Below, one piece after another: positions 35,077 through 44,206 of a DNA stretch of 53,833 nt. Each line of letters begins with the position of its first letter. The stretch's first letter is position 1. The DNA comes from Hyphomicrobiales bacterium (GTDB lineage: Bacteria > Pseudomonadota > Alphaproteobacteria > Rhizobiales > Methyloligellaceae): the NCBI GenBank assembly GCA_028280515.1, contig JANQLP010000046.1:1-53833 (forward strand), in the 5' to 3' direction. The position numbers and the translations under genes were made by a program. Below the pieces are notes generated by a model. That model was not told the origin of the DNA and made no database searches. It worked only from the letters and a program-made list of their open reading frames with translations.

Positions 35077-37158
35077 TCAGTTCGATGAATATTTCCGCGG
35101 CGGAATGTGTTGGTTATCCACCTTCTTTAAAATACACTTACCGAGACGCAGTTTGTCGCCCTGACTTGTTGGCCAGGTGGGCACATGTGAGCAGACACTG
35201 CCCCACTGGCCGGGCGTGAGTTCATAAGCCATTCGGCGAACAAGCTGCGGTGCCGCAACGCTTGTACCTCGCAACGAGACAACTGTCCCGCTGTAGGTTC
35301 CTGCGGCAAGAATGCCAGGATGGGCGATGCCATCGTCAGCTATAGCTGAGAGGTCCGGACCCAATCTCGTCTTGCTCGGACCGCTTGACGTATAGTCTGC
35401 TGGCTGCAAACCGTCAGCTGCTTCAGCAGCACCCACAACAAGAGTCGAGCAACCGTTCGCAATCGCAGAGATCGTGCCTTCGTGTGAGACCGGTCCGCGA
35501 GGATTGAGCGCCTTATAGTCCCCGGTCTTCGGATCTCTGCAATATGCGTCGGCGTGTGAGAAGTATGACGGTCGATTTCGTCGGGGATAGCCTGTTGGCG
35601 TATCATCTCGCTGGATGAAAAACTTGGCGACAACACTCTCTTTCACAGATCTTTTTAACGAGATGTTCCATTGTCCGGCAGGTGCGAGATTCTCAGATTC
35701 GTCAAGCGAATGCGTTGGATTGACGGCCAGGAAAATGCGGCCCCTGCCGACACTGCTGTTTTTTCCTGCTACACAATCATAGTAAACAGCAGCTACGGGT
35801 CGCTTGTTGTGCTGCAGGACTCTCACACTGCCGGCGTTCGGAAGTGTTGCGATGCCCATTTCGTTGTCAGGAGTCGTCAACTGCAATTCAACCGGTGCAG
35901 TCGGTCCATTCACCTCGCCACCTTCGATGTCCAGCCAGATCTCCAAAAAATTTGGCGTCGCGTCATCAGGCTGGATGACCCAGTCGATGTCCTGCGGTTT
36001 GTCGTCCGAAAACGTCATTCGGGCCGTGTCGCGATTACGGTAACTGTTACCCGAAGGAAGAACGACCTTGGTGGGCATTGGGTCTTTGATCCTCGTAGTT
36101 CGATAATTGGCAAGGCTATCAATGATCCATTCTAGGTCGTGCGTTCCATCCTTTGGTCCTGCCAGGATACCGTAACTAAAGTTGATTGTGAGAGGGACTG
36201 GTATTCCTGGATTTTCCTTTGTCTTGCCCATTCTATCGGCCCATAACATGATCTGCCGAATTCCCTGCAAGACATAGCTTCCCATCGTGATACCCGACGT
36301 ATCGGCCGTTGCTTCCGCGGGCAATTGAACAGCAAAGATCGGCGAGTCCTGTGGGCCATTGATTTCCGCAGGATCGAATCCGGCGGCAACGTCCAAAATG
36401 TGGGTACCGTGAGATCGCCGAAACGCATTAGCCTTATGCCCCTCCGAAGCGAAATCCAACAGGCCTGCTTTGCGATAAATTTCAACATCGCGCATTCCGG
36501 ACTGTAGGTCGTCGTTGAGTTCCTTCCACTGAAGCCTTTTGCCGAAAGCTACTCCATTGTCCTCTGTTCTTACCTCAAGAGTCTGGAGCCAGATCGCCTG
36601 TACGCGAGCCTGACCTGCGATGGTCTGAAATCGTTCGTGGGCGAACGCGATACCATCATCGACGATTCCAACTGCTGTGGAAGGAAGAAAACCCCCACCA
36701 GGCGGAGGAATTTCTGTGGCTCTGCCGCCCCTGAGCACCAAACCAAACGTGAGTGTCGGGATCGGTGCACCAACGAAATGAATTGCGTAGAGATCAGTGT
36801 CGGCGTACGCGCCATCGCTTTGGTATGCCGAACTCTCCTTGAGGTATACGAAGAACCAAACACCGACCGGATCTTTAGGTTCGGGAACTCCATCATTGAT
36901 GTCCAGGATCAAAGTATCTAGGTGATCTTCCTCGTCAGCCGTCATGCGCAGCCAAAAGGTCGAGCTGTCCTCAGTCGCCAGTTCCTGCAGTGCTTTCAGG
37001 TTTCGATGATAAATTCCTTTGTTGTCTGGCTTGACCTCGATCAAAACTGGACACCAGCGGGCCTCTTCGGCATCACCACGAACCCGCCGGTTTTGAACTT
37101 CCCAGTCCAGGTAACGATTTCTTCGTGTGACTTCTGTTGTCTCCCAATCGAGCGCCAT
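35077..37158 (-). CDS. Subtilisin-like serine protease (S8 family)
   Basis: The product has 693 residues from ATG 37158, which has GGGAAA about 7 nt upstream and follows the PAP2 stop after two bases. The alternative start at 37197 overlaps that gene. Catalytic elements: Asp167 in AVGIVDDGIAFAHERF, His250 in RSHGTHILDVAAG, oxyanion Asn371 in VLPSGNSYRN and a Ser near 633 in RGTSVAAPQ. Between Asp and His lies an insert of about 80 residues. The N-terminal 150 residues form an unrecognised domain and no signal peptide is seen. A segment of about 200 residues sits between the oxyanion Asn and the Ser, longer than in small subtilisins. Coupling to the PAP2-like gene suggests joint function. Confidence 0.85.
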   Translation of the reverse strand: MALDWETTEVTRRNRYLDWEVQNRRVRGDAEEARWCPVLIEVKPDNKGIYHRNLKALQELATEDSSTFWLRMTADEEDHLDTLILDINDGVPEPKDPVGVWFFVYLKESSAYQSDGAYADTDLYAIHFVGAPIPTLTFGLVLRGGRATEIPPPGGGFLPSTAVGIVDDGIAFAHERFQTIAGQARVQAIWLQTLEVRTEDNGVAFGKRLQWKELNDDLQSGMRDVEIYRKAGLLDFASEGHKANAFRRSHGTHILDVAAGFDPAEINGPQDSPIFAVQLPAEATADTSGITMGSYVLQGIRQIMLWADRMGKTKENPGIPVPLTINFSYGILAGPKDGTHDLEWIIDSLANYRTTRIKDPMPTKVVLPSGNSYRNRDTARMTFSDDKPQDIDWVIQPDDATPNFLEIWLDIEGGEVNGPTAPVELQLTTPDNEMGIATLPNAGSVRVLQHNKRPVAAVYYDCVAGKNSSVGRGRIFLAVNPTHSLDESENLAPAGQWNISLKRSVKESVVAKFFIQRDDTPTGYPRRNRPSYFSHADAYCRDPKTGDYKALNPRGPVSHEGTISAIANGCSTLVVGAAEAADGLQPADYTSSGPSKTRLGPDLSAIADDGIAHPGILAAGTYSGTVVSLRGTSVAAPQLVRRMAYELTPGQWGSVCSHVPTWPTSQGDKLRLGKCILKKVDNQHIPPRKYSSN

Positions 37159-37160
37159 AG

Positions 37161-38330
37161 CTATTTCCCTTTTCCTTTTGTTTGGATCGGGGACCACTCG
37201 TTTCTGGCCGCGTTCCAGAGATGATTCAGCAGCTCAGAGACTGGAACGGAGAGTTTGTCAGACCTGCTTGCGCCGCCGGCTTTCCTCTTTGCCTGTGGCG
37301 CATTTTTCTTAGGATCAGATTTCAAATATGCGGCAAGAACTTCTTCGTATAGGAAGTCACCTTTGAATTCAGGACCCTTGAAAGTATACGTCCGGACATC
37401 ACCCGTGCCGGCAAATCTCCGGACATAGAACTCAGCCAACGCCTGTCCCAGCACCATTCCAGCTACGCTGTCCACGGGGAAATGAACACCGGCGACAGTC
37501 CGGTTTATTGCGATCCGCTCTGCGTGTCGCATCAGCTGCTGAAATGTCTGGCTTTTTGCGCCGGGATCGATTGCCCTGTCCTGGCACATGAGCTCATACA
37601 GAACGAATGCCAACGCAAAGGCTTCCGTGGCATGACCACTCGGCAAGGTGCCGTGCCCGGGGGTTTGAATCATCGGTTGCACCTGCGCCGAATACTCGAC
37701 CGGACGCCGGCATGCGAGTGCATGTTTGACTCGCATTTCGATGATGATTGTTACGTGTTGAACAACTGACAGCAGCTCCAATGTACGACGATGTCGTTGA
37801 CGATGCAGCGATGCCACCGAAGCAAGAAAACTCAGAATGTCGGTCAACTGAGTAATGATCTCCGAACTGCGCTCGACGCGAAGCGCAGAGTAATTTCGGA
37901 CCCACTCCAGCTGTTCTTTAAATTCATCCTTTCCAGGCCGGATCATGTGAACGAGACATTGAGCGTCGCGATCATTAACTCCACGGTACTGCAGCGACAT
38001 GGACTCCTTGGCTTGGTCGTCGTAGTGGATTCCAGATAACAACTCTGCCTGCAGGATTTGGTGCCGACGCGTTTTTGACCAGAGGTCCAGAGCGGCAGGT
38101 CCTGTTTCATTTTGTTCGGGTGCACTGGATGGAGCACTCCAACGACCAACCACCCCATCACGGCTTGTGATCAGAGCCCGCGCTGTGCGCCCAGAACCTC
38201 CAAATACTCCAATTCTGCCTTCACCGCCTTCACCACCTTCGCCGCCTTCACCGCCTTCACCACCCTCACCGCCTTCTCCGCCTTCTCCGCCTTCGCCTCC
38301 AAATGTTCCAAAGAAAAAACTGCGTGGCAT
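37161..38330 (-). CDS. PAP2/vanadium-haloperoxidase-like protein with Gly-Gly-Glu N-terminus
   Basis: The product has 389 residues. The acid-phosphatase/haloperoxidase core shows all three motifs: KHALACRRP (202-210), PSGH (230-233) in GHGTLPSGHATEAFAL, and R277-x5-H283-x3-D287 in NRTVAGVHFPVD. Family members hydrolyse phosphate esters or, with vanadate, oxidise halides; the sequence does not tell which. The core is soluble, without the six helices of membrane PAP2 enzymes, closer to haloperoxidases. Residues 11-38 are a perfect (Gly-Gly-Glu)n tract. GGAGGGGGCGAG precedes the ATG. Its stop TAG is followed by CT and then the subtilase ATG. A SARP-like regulator lies divergently 255 bp away. 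Confidence 0.8.
   Translation of the reverse strand: MPRSFFFGTFGGEGGEGGEGGEGGEGGEGGEGGEGGEGRIGVFGGSGRTARALITSRDGVVGRWSAPSSAPEQNETGPAALDLWSKTRRHQILQAELLSGIHYDDQAKESMSLQYRGVNDRDAQCLVHMIRPGKDEFKEQLEWVRNYSALRVERSSEIITQLTDILSFLASVASLHRQRHRRTLELLSVVQHVTIIIEMRVKHALACRRPVEYSAQVQPMIQTPGHGTLPSGHATEAFALAFVLYELMCQDRAIDPGAKSQTFQQLMRHAERIAINRTVAGVHFPVDSVAGMVLGQALAEFYVRRFAGTGDVRTYTFKGPEFKGDFLYEEVLAAYLKSDPKKNAPQAKRKAGGASRSDKLSVPVSELLNHLWNAARNEWSPIQTKGKGK
38217..38300 (-). repeat. 9-bp tandem repeat coding for (Gly-Gly-Glu)n
   Basis: About nine units of a GGCGAAGGT-type 9-mer with synonymous variation encode an in-frame Gly-Gly-Glu tract at residues 11-38. Unit gain or loss by slippage would keep the frame, so length variation between strains is expected. 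Confidence 0.85.
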
Positions 38331-38585
38331 CTCGCCCCCTCCATGTACGACAACCCAGAAAATTTCCAGTTCGTAGTATTTGAAAAGGTAGATTGTTCGA
38401 TGTCTGATATTAAATCGTCAAGATATGTCGCTCGCAAATAACGAGAATTCACGCATTTTTAACGCGGCGCGCGCCGATCAATCACCATTTCTTTTGACAA
38501 GCCTACCTATTTTGTCGTTTTCTTCATTACGCACCCGATAAAGGAAATAATATTTTCTGAATCAATCGAGTGACGGGAGAAGACT
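38331..38585. promoter_or_regulatory. Divergent control region of protease cluster and SARP-like gene
   Basis: This AT-rich 255-bp spacer lies between two divergent starts. Both promoters must lie here. A GCGGCGCGCGCCG run near 38465 stands out. I could not identify reliable -35/-10 boxes or direct-repeat SARP boxes. Confidence 0.45.
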
Positions 38586-40238
38586 GTGAGTTGTGGCGGC
38601 ACAACACTACTTCTCCAGGTTATCGGTCCATTTCGTATGGTCCGCTCTACCGGGGAGGATATAACCCCTAGGGGACGAAAAACTTGTGCCCTGCTGGCAT
38701 TGCTGGCGCTTGCGCCGGAAAACAAGCGCTCACGAAAATGGATCCAGGACAAACTTTGGAGTGACCGCGCAGATGCGCAGGGAGCCGCAAGCCTTAGGCA
38801 AAGTCTAGCCGAAATTCGACGCACACTTGGAACTGATCGCGACTGCGTACAGGCTGACAATTATTTAATCGCCCTCGATCGAGACCGCGTCAAAATTGAT
38901 GTCGAAGACAATCGAGAATTATGCAACGAAGCGAGCACTGAGGACCGTGAGCTTCTGGAAGGACTGGACATCCGGGATCCGGAGTTCGAAGACTGGCTAC
39001 GTGATCAACGTCAGCAGTTCCGCGAGCAAGTAGTGGATTGTGATGAAGAAGCCGTTTCAGAAAGTGCAGTTGGAGGAGAAAATTCAGACACTCCGAACAG
39101 ATTGCTTCTCTCCCGCGGCCAATTCGCAAACTCGGCTGAAAGCCTCGTCCTTGCGGATACGTTACTAGACGCAATAGCCAAGACAATATCGGAACTCGCC
39201 TGTGTTGACGTGGTTGATCAACGGCTGGACCACCCACCAACGCCATCACCAGCTAACGCTCTGGCGTTGCACTCTGACGTTGCCAAAGCGAATGGCAAGC
39301 AAACTCTGCGTGTTGTCCTTACGAAACGCCCGACCAACAGCATCGTGTGGTCGGATGCGATACAACACAACAAACGGGTCGGATTGAACATCAATGACCG
39401 GGCGTTTTTGAGGAGCATTAATGATGCCGTAAACGTTGCAATTGATCAGTTTTCCGAAACACAGTCTGAGATTGCTCCACAAACACTTTCGACATCCTTG
39501 TGCTATTCAGGAATTCGGCATCTATTTCGGCTGGGAAAGACAAACTTCAAGCTGGCAGACGAACTGTTTAGACGCGCATTCGAGCTGGAGCCGCGTGGCA
39601 TCTACTTGGCATGGCGAGCATTTCTGCGAATGTTCATGCTGGCTGAGAGACAGTATTCTTGCCGCGACACACTCGAAAGCGAAGCGGTTGAATATACGTC
39701 CCGCGCACTTGAATTGGAGCCACACAACTCATTTGTGGCAAGCCTTGGTGCACACGTCTATTTGACAGTCCACCGCTCTTACGTCACCGCCTACGAACTA
39801 GCTGAACAAGGCATCCAATTGAACCGAGCCAATCCGCTTGGTTGGGCATGTCTAGGCATGGCTAAATGCCACTTGGGAAAGTCAGTCGAAGGATTCCGGC
39901 ACACTCTGCTAGCGCGTGATATTGCCGGTTCAACACCCTACAGATTCCAACTCAATGGTCTGTGCTGCATAGCCGGCACGGTGGCTGGAGCATTCGAACA
40001 AGCGATCCGACTAGGTGAAACGAGCCATGCATTGTCGCCAACATTTGCGCCACCGCTTAGATACCTAACTGCCCTTTACATGTTCAGTGGCCAGCGCGAC
40101 CTTGCACAACAAACGGTCCAAAAACTGCGAAAACTTGAGCCAGATTTCTCATACGAGATGCTCGCAGAGCGATCATATCCGACGGCTAGTTTGCATCGTA
40201 CGTCGATTTTGAATTCGCTGCCCTTGCAGGAGATTTGA
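38586..40238 (+). CDS. SARP/BTAD-like transcriptional regulator with TPR region
   Basis: The product has 550 residues. The start is GTG 38586 with GGGAGAAG about 5 nt upstream. The N-terminal winged helix (about 8-100) has LLLQVIGPFRMV, then KTCALLALLALAPENKRSRKWIQDKLW and GAASLRQSLAEIRRTLG. This is the OmpR/SARP-type DNA-binding domain common in Rhizobiales. A short BTAD-like helical piece includes LLEGLDIRDPEFEDWLRDQR. A central alpha/beta segment (about 170-290) is followed by TPR-like helices (about 300-530; for example FRRAFELEPRGIYLAW and ALELEPHNSFVASLGAHVY). It has no sensor or phosphorylation domain. Being divergent from the PAP2-protease genes, it is their likely regulator (inference from position). 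Confidence 0.8.
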   Translation: MSCGGTTLLLQVIGPFRMVRSTGEDITPRGRKTCALLALLALAPENKRSRKWIQDKLWSDRADAQGAASLRQSLAEIRRTLGTDRDCVQADNYLIALDRDRVKIDVEDNRELCNEASTEDRELLEGLDIRDPEFEDWLRDQRQQFREQVVDCDEEAVSESAVGGENSDTPNRLLLSRGQFANSAESLVLADTLLDAIAKTISELACVDVVDQRLDHPPTPSPANALALHSDVAKANGKQTLRVVLTKRPTNSIVWSDAIQHNKRVGLNINDRAFLRSINDAVNVAIDQFSETQSEIAPQTLSTSLCYSGIRHLFRLGKTNFKLADELFRRAFELEPRGIYLAWRAFLRMFMLAERQYSCRDTLESEAVEYTSRALELEPHNSFVASLGAHVYLTVHRSYVTAYELAEQGIQLNRANPLGWACLGMAKCHLGKSVEGFRHTLLARDIAGSTPYRFQLNGLCCIAGTVAGAFEQAIRLGETSHALSPTFAPPLRYLTALYMFSGQRDLAQQTVQKLRKLEPDFSYEMLAERSYPTASLHRTSILNSLPLQEI

Positions 40239-40829
40239 CCGCGCCTGCGCTCGGAAACCCATCATTTCTTGAAAACTGGGTATAGCATTCATTCACAACC
40301 GACTCTTCATTGCAGACTTAGTCCGTCTAATTGCAACGCCAATGGTTTTTCTCAACCTCAGGCAGCGGTTGTACTGACTGAACTGTCGAACTTAGGCACA
40401 TCCAAGAAGATCACTCAACGTATACTAGTTCAACGCAGCGAACTCTTTTTTAGCCGAGTCAAGGATAGCATTGGAACAATTCGCAGACCTCCACTTACAA
40501 TCCTCGCTATATCATCTTGCAGCTCATCAGCAGACAAGTGATACGAACGTCGACAGCCGCTACAATGCTGGCCAAATGCACCGACCACAATCAGGTTGAT
40601 GATTCTGGGCCAATGTAGCTTCCTGTTGCTCCCTGAGTGCACACATATTGCACGTGGATCTGTAACTATCTGTTTTACAGTGTTTTTGTGTCCACTCCAT
40701 CATGGACGCAGTTCAAACAGAACGGCGCAACGAATCCTGTGCGATTCAGTTCGAGAATCCGGCGCTCTACTTGTAGAGCGACCCTAGGCGTTCATTCAGC
40801 GACGGTCGCACACGCCAGGCCCGTCAGGC
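40239..40829. other. Intergenic boundary between accessory and metabolic regions
   Basis: No gene is supported in these 590 bp. The 90-codon frame at 40269-40541 lacks a ribosome site and any family resemblance. The stretch holds copy C of the dispersed repeat and is where gene content changes from secreted/repeat proteins to ordinary catabolism. Confidence 0.6.
40612..40710 (-). repeat. Dispersed dusA-associated repeat, partial copy C
   Basis: It keeps the arm (TTCCTGTTGCTCCCTGAGTGCACACATATTGCAC region) and, in reverse, the codons ATGATGGAGTGGACACAAAAACACTGT (MMEWTQKHC). These resemble the DusA motif MLDWTDRHC better than copies A and B do at this place. The RFSIAP part and promoter are missing, so the match ends at the presumed crossover core. 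Confidence 0.7.
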
Positions 40830-41636
40830 TTACTCGCCCTTGAACACCGGCTCGCGGCGCTCTGCGAAGGCTCGGCGGCCCTCTTTATAGTCGGCGCTGT
40901 CGAACGCCGCCGCAATGCGGGCCTCCAGTTCGGGCCGGCAGCTCTCGAGCTCTCCGGCGTCGAAGGCGTCGACGATGGCCTTGTGCCCCTGGACCGAAAG
41001 CGGCGCGCCGGCGGCGATTTCCGAGACAAACGCCAGCCCGGCCTCCAAGGCGGATTGTCCGGCCTCGGCCACCCGGTCGACAAGCCGGAGGCGCACGGCG
41101 TCCTCAACGCCGAAGAGGCGGCCGGAGAACAGGATCTCCTTGGCCGCGGTCGCGCCCAATCGATGGTAGAGCAGCCGGCAATCGACGATGCTGTACAGCA
41201 CGCCCAGTCGCGCAGCCGGTATGCCCGCGGTCAGGGTCGCATCGGCGACACGGATATCGCACGCAAGTGCCACGCTCAAGCCACCGCCGATGGCGCAGCC
41301 CGACATGGCCGCAATCACCGGCTTCGGGCAACGGCGGATCGCCTCGACCGCACGGTCGTTCTCCGCATCGTAGAACGCGGCCGACTTGGCGCTGTCCCTC
41401 AGTTCGTCGAATTCGCTGATGTCGGCGCCGCTGCAAAAATGCCCGCTGTCTCCCGCCAGAACCACTGCGCGAATGTCGCGCGCCAGCCCGGCATGCGCGA
41501 AGATGTCGGCGAGCCCCTGCCACATGGCGAGCGACAGCGCGTTCCGCCGTCGCGGCTGGCTGATCGTCACGACCAAGACGCCGGGGGAACGCATTTCGGC
41601 TTTGAGACGGTTGTCCAGTCCGGGAAGATCCGACAT
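40830..41636 (-). CDS. Enoyl-CoA hydratase/isomerase (crotonase) family
   Basis: The product has 268 residues from ATG 41636. The longer frame to 41735 would overlap the aminotransferase by 59 nt and adds a non-crotonase tail, although the ribosome site of the chosen start is weak. Crotonase marks: AVVLAGDSGHFCSGADISEF and KPVIAAMSGCAIGGGLSVAL, the two oxyanion-hole segments, and the CDIRVAD strand. Family members hydrate, isomerise or cleave acyl-CoA thioesters. It is the last gene of the leftward arm dctP-peptidase-aminotransferase-crotonase. The family III CoA-transferase of the opposite arm could supply its CoA ester. The substrate is unknown. Confidence 0.85.
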   Translation of the reverse strand: MSDLPGLDNRLKAEMRSPGVLVVTISQPRRRNALSLAMWQGLADIFAHAGLARDIRAVVLAGDSGHFCSGADISEFDELRDSAKSAAFYDAENDRAVEAIRRCPKPVIAAMSGCAIGGGLSVALACDIRVADATLTAGIPAARLGVLYSIVDCRLLYHRLGATAAKEILFSGRLFGVEDAVRLRLVDRVAEAGQSALEAGLAFVSEIAAGAPLSVQGHKAIVDAFDAGELESCRPELEARIAAAFDSADYKEGRRAFAERREPVFKGE

Positions 41637-41676
41637 GCCGTGAACCCGCGCGCGAGCCAGAAACCGCGCTCCGCCC

Positions 41677-43077
41677 TCAAACGTCAACGTGCTGCAGGAA
41701 TCCGCCGTCTTCGCTGGCGGCCGCGGCATCCTCAAGCGTTCTGGCGAAACGATCGACGATCTCCGCGATCTCGTGGTCCGAGACGATCAGAGGAGGACAG
41801 AAGGCGATGGTGTCGCGGATATTGCGGAGGATCAGGCCGTGCTCATGCGCCTGGTCGAAAACGTAGGTGCCGAGGCGGCCCTGCGGTTCGAAAGGACGCT
41901 TCGTGGGCTTGTCCGCAACCAGCTCGACCGCGGCGATCAATCCGCAGCCGCGCACTTCGCCGACCAGCGGATGGTCGCGCAATCGGCCAAGGCCGTCACG
42001 CAGCATCTCACCCATGCGGGCGGCGTGCGATATCAGATCACGCTCTTCGATCACCTTCAGGTTTTCCAGCGCCACCGCCGTCGCCACGGGATGCCCGCTC
42101 CCCGTGAAGCCGTGGCCGAGCGTGCCTACGGCCTCGCTGCCGTCGGCTATCGCGTCGTACAGCTCATCCGTCATAAGAACCGCGGCCAATGGCATATACG
42201 ATGATGTGAGCTGCTTGGAGAGCACCAGAAGGTCCGGCTCGATGTTGAAGCGCTCGCAGCCGAACATGTGGCCGAGCCGGCCGAACCCGGTAATCACCTC
42301 GTCGGCGACGACGAGGACGTCGTACTTGCGGCAAACCGCCTGAACCTTTTCCCAGTAGCCGGCCGGCGGCACGATCACGCCGCCGGCGGCCATAACGGGC
42401 TCGCCGATGAACGCCGCCACCGTTTCCGGGCCCTCGCTGACAATGAGCTGCTCAAGCTCTTGGGCCATGCGCTCGGAGAAGGCGTGCTCGTCTTCTCCCT
42501 CGGTGCCGAAACGGTAATGGTGCGGACAGGACGTATGCACGATGTTGGCGATGGGCAAGTCAAATTGCGCATGCACCCACGGCAGCCCGGTCAGGCTGCC
42601 GGCCGCAACCGTCACCCCATGATAGGCGCCGACCCTCGAGACAATCTTCTTCTTCTGCGGCCGCTCCAGAACGTTGTTGTAGTACCAGACCAGCTTGACG
42701 ACGGTGTCGGTCGCCTCGGAGCCCGAATTGGTGAAGAACACACGGTTCAAGCGCTCCGGGGTCATCGCGACCAGCTTTTCGGCAAGCGCAATGCAGGGGT
42801 CGTGGCTCTTGTGCGAGAAGGTATGATAGTAGGGCAGAGTGTCCATCTGGCGCATCGCAGCCCGCGACAGCCGCTCCTCACCGAAGCCGACGGCGACGCT
42901 CCAAAGGCCGGCCAAGCCGTCGATATACTCTCGTCCGTCGTCATCGTAGACGTGAACGCCCTCGCCGCGCGCCATGACGATCGGGCCGCGGCGCTCGTGA
43001 CGACGGGCATTGGTGTAGGGATGAAGCACGTTCGCAACGTCGCGCGACTGCACCGAGTTGCCTGCGGCCATTTTCAT
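41677..43077 (-). CDS. Class III (omega) aminotransferase, PLP-dependent
   Basis: The product has 466 residues, usual for the family. Marks in order: GVHVYDDDGREYIDGLAGLW, NSGSEATDTVVKL (phosphate-binding), VGAYHGVT, VVADEVITGFGRLG (near 258, with the Asp that contacts the pyridine nitrogen) and LLVLSKQLTSSYMPLAAV with the PLP lysine (near 287). Such enzymes move a terminal or beta amino group to pyruvate or 2-oxoglutarate. AAGGAC precedes the ATG. It lies 41 nt after the NicX/M29-like gene and 40 nt before the crotonase. In this locus it suggests an amine or beta-amino acid intermediate. Confidence 0.9.
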   Translation of the reverse strand: MKMAAGNSVQSRDVANVLHPYTNARRHERRGPIVMARGEGVHVYDDDGREYIDGLAGLWSVAVGFGEERLSRAAMRQMDTLPYYHTFSHKSHDPCIALAEKLVAMTPERLNRVFFTNSGSEATDTVVKLVWYYNNVLERPQKKKIVSRVGAYHGVTVAAGSLTGLPWVHAQFDLPIANIVHTSCPHHYRFGTEGEDEHAFSERMAQELEQLIVSEGPETVAAFIGEPVMAAGGVIVPPAGYWEKVQAVCRKYDVLVVADEVITGFGRLGHMFGCERFNIEPDLLVLSKQLTSSYMPLAAVLMTDELYDAIADGSEAVGTLGHGFTGSGHPVATAVALENLKVIEERDLISHAARMGEMLRDGLGRLRDHPLVGEVRGCGLIAAVELVADKPTKRPFEPQGRLGTYVFDQAHEHGLILRNIRDTIAFCPPLIVSDHEIAEIVDRFARTLEDAAAASEDGGFLQHVDV

Positions 43078-43118
43078 TGAATTTGTCCTTCAGTCCTTAT
43101 TGCCAGCCGACCGAGCGC

Positions 43119-44114
43119 TCATGACGGCCGATCGCCCGTCTCGATAAGCAAGGTATCGCCGTCGAACACCGGTTGTCCGTCCAGTTCGAGCACGGCGCCG
43201 GTCAGCACCGTGTCGTAATGGGCGGCCGCGCGGCATTCGCCGCCGGGCGCGCTGGTCCCCAGGGCAAGCTGGATGCCGCCCCAGACGCTCTCGTCGCTGA
43301 GCATCGTGCCGTCGAGAGTGCATTCCGGATTCATACCGACGCCCAGCTCGCCCAGATTGTAGACATTGGGATCGTCGAAGCCGGAAAGCAGCTTGCGAAA
43401 GACGTCGGCTTCCGCGCCACCCTCGATGGCGACGGCCATGCCCTTTTCGTAATGGATCTCGACCGGTGCCTGCTCGATCAGAGCCACGCCCGGAATGCTG
43501 GCATTGACAACGATCTTGCCTTCGGCGGTGCCCTCCACGGGGGCGATACTGGCCTCCAGGCAATAGCCGGCCGAGATGTCGACGGTATTCGCAAACCCGT
43601 TCAGGGAACGGCCGCGGCGGCCCTCGATGCTCATGGTTATATCGGTACCGAGACTCGAATGAACCCGTGCCGTCTTGGCTTCGTGGAGCGCCGCCGCGAC
43701 AGCGTCGATTTTCGGCCGCAGCGCCTCGAAATCGGCCTGCCAGCCGGGGGCGAGAAAAAAGTCCTCGGCATCCGCCTCGGGCAGGCAGATGACTTTGGCC
43801 CCGGCCGCTTGGGCCTCGCGGCGCGCCTCGGTGTGGGCCACATTCTGGCGCATCGGGGCGATGATCAGATCGGCTGCCTTCATGGATGCAGCGGCGACGG
43901 CGGAAAGCTGGCTGCCATGGTGGCCGCCAGGCTTGGCCTGCACAAGGGTCAGGGACGCTCCCACCTCGCTGACCGCGATGGCCAGAGGCTCGGCGTTTGA
44001 TGCGGTGAACGGATCATGGAGGATCAACACCTCCATCTCCGGAACAGCGCCGCCAAGCAGCCGAACGACCTTGCGCGCGTTGGGGAGTTTCATGATCGCG
44101 GGAACCACGCCCAT
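43119..44114 (-). CDS. NicX/M29-like metalloenzyme (annotated elsewhere as leucyl aminopeptidase)
   Basis: The product has 331 residues. The second half carries the pattern of the M29-like group: EIHYEKGMAVAIEGG, LGELGVGMNPECTLDGTMLS, DESVWGGIQLALGTS and CRAAAHYDTVL, with acidic and His residues suited to metal binding. The group includes 2,5-dihydroxypyridine dioxygenase (NicX) as well as proteins called aminopeptidases, so peptidase action is not certain. The N-terminal half has a Rossmann-like character (MEVLILHDPFTA..., ADLIIAPM). MKLPN at codon 8 is an alternative start. It lies between the TRAP binding protein and the aminotransferase, so a ring-opening or hydrolytic role in catabolism fits better than protein turnover (inference). 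Confidence 0.7.
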   Translation of the reverse strand: MGVVPAIMKLPNARKVVRLLGGAVPEMEVLILHDPFTASNAEPLAIAVSEVGASLTLVQAKPGGHHGSQLSAVAAASMKAADLIIAPMRQNVAHTEARREAQAAGAKVICLPEADAEDFFLAPGWQADFEALRPKIDAVAAALHEAKTARVHSSLGTDITMSIEGRRGRSLNGFANTVDISAGYCLEASIAPVEGTAEGKIVVNASIPGVALIEQAPVEIHYEKGMAVAIEGGAEADVFRKLLSGFDDPNVYNLGELGVGMNPECTLDGTMLSDESVWGGIQLALGTSAPGGECRAAAHYDTVLTGAVLELDGQPVFDGDTLLIETGDRPS

Positions 44115-44206
44115 AATCTCTCACGTATCGGATTGAACGGATCGCGAAAGTCCGCAGGGGCGCAACGTGTGCGCACACCGCACCCCCGCATTGTCGATGC
44201 CGACGG

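Noticed and set aside
38217-38300. 9-bp tandem repeat as a CRISPR or origin iteron
   Set aside because: The unit is too short, lies fully within a coding frame and encodes Gly-Gly-Glu. No replication gene is nearby.
40269-40541. 90-codon plus-strand frame downstream of the SARP-like gene
   Set aside because: It has no ribosome site and no recognisable motif, and it lies in a decayed boundary region.
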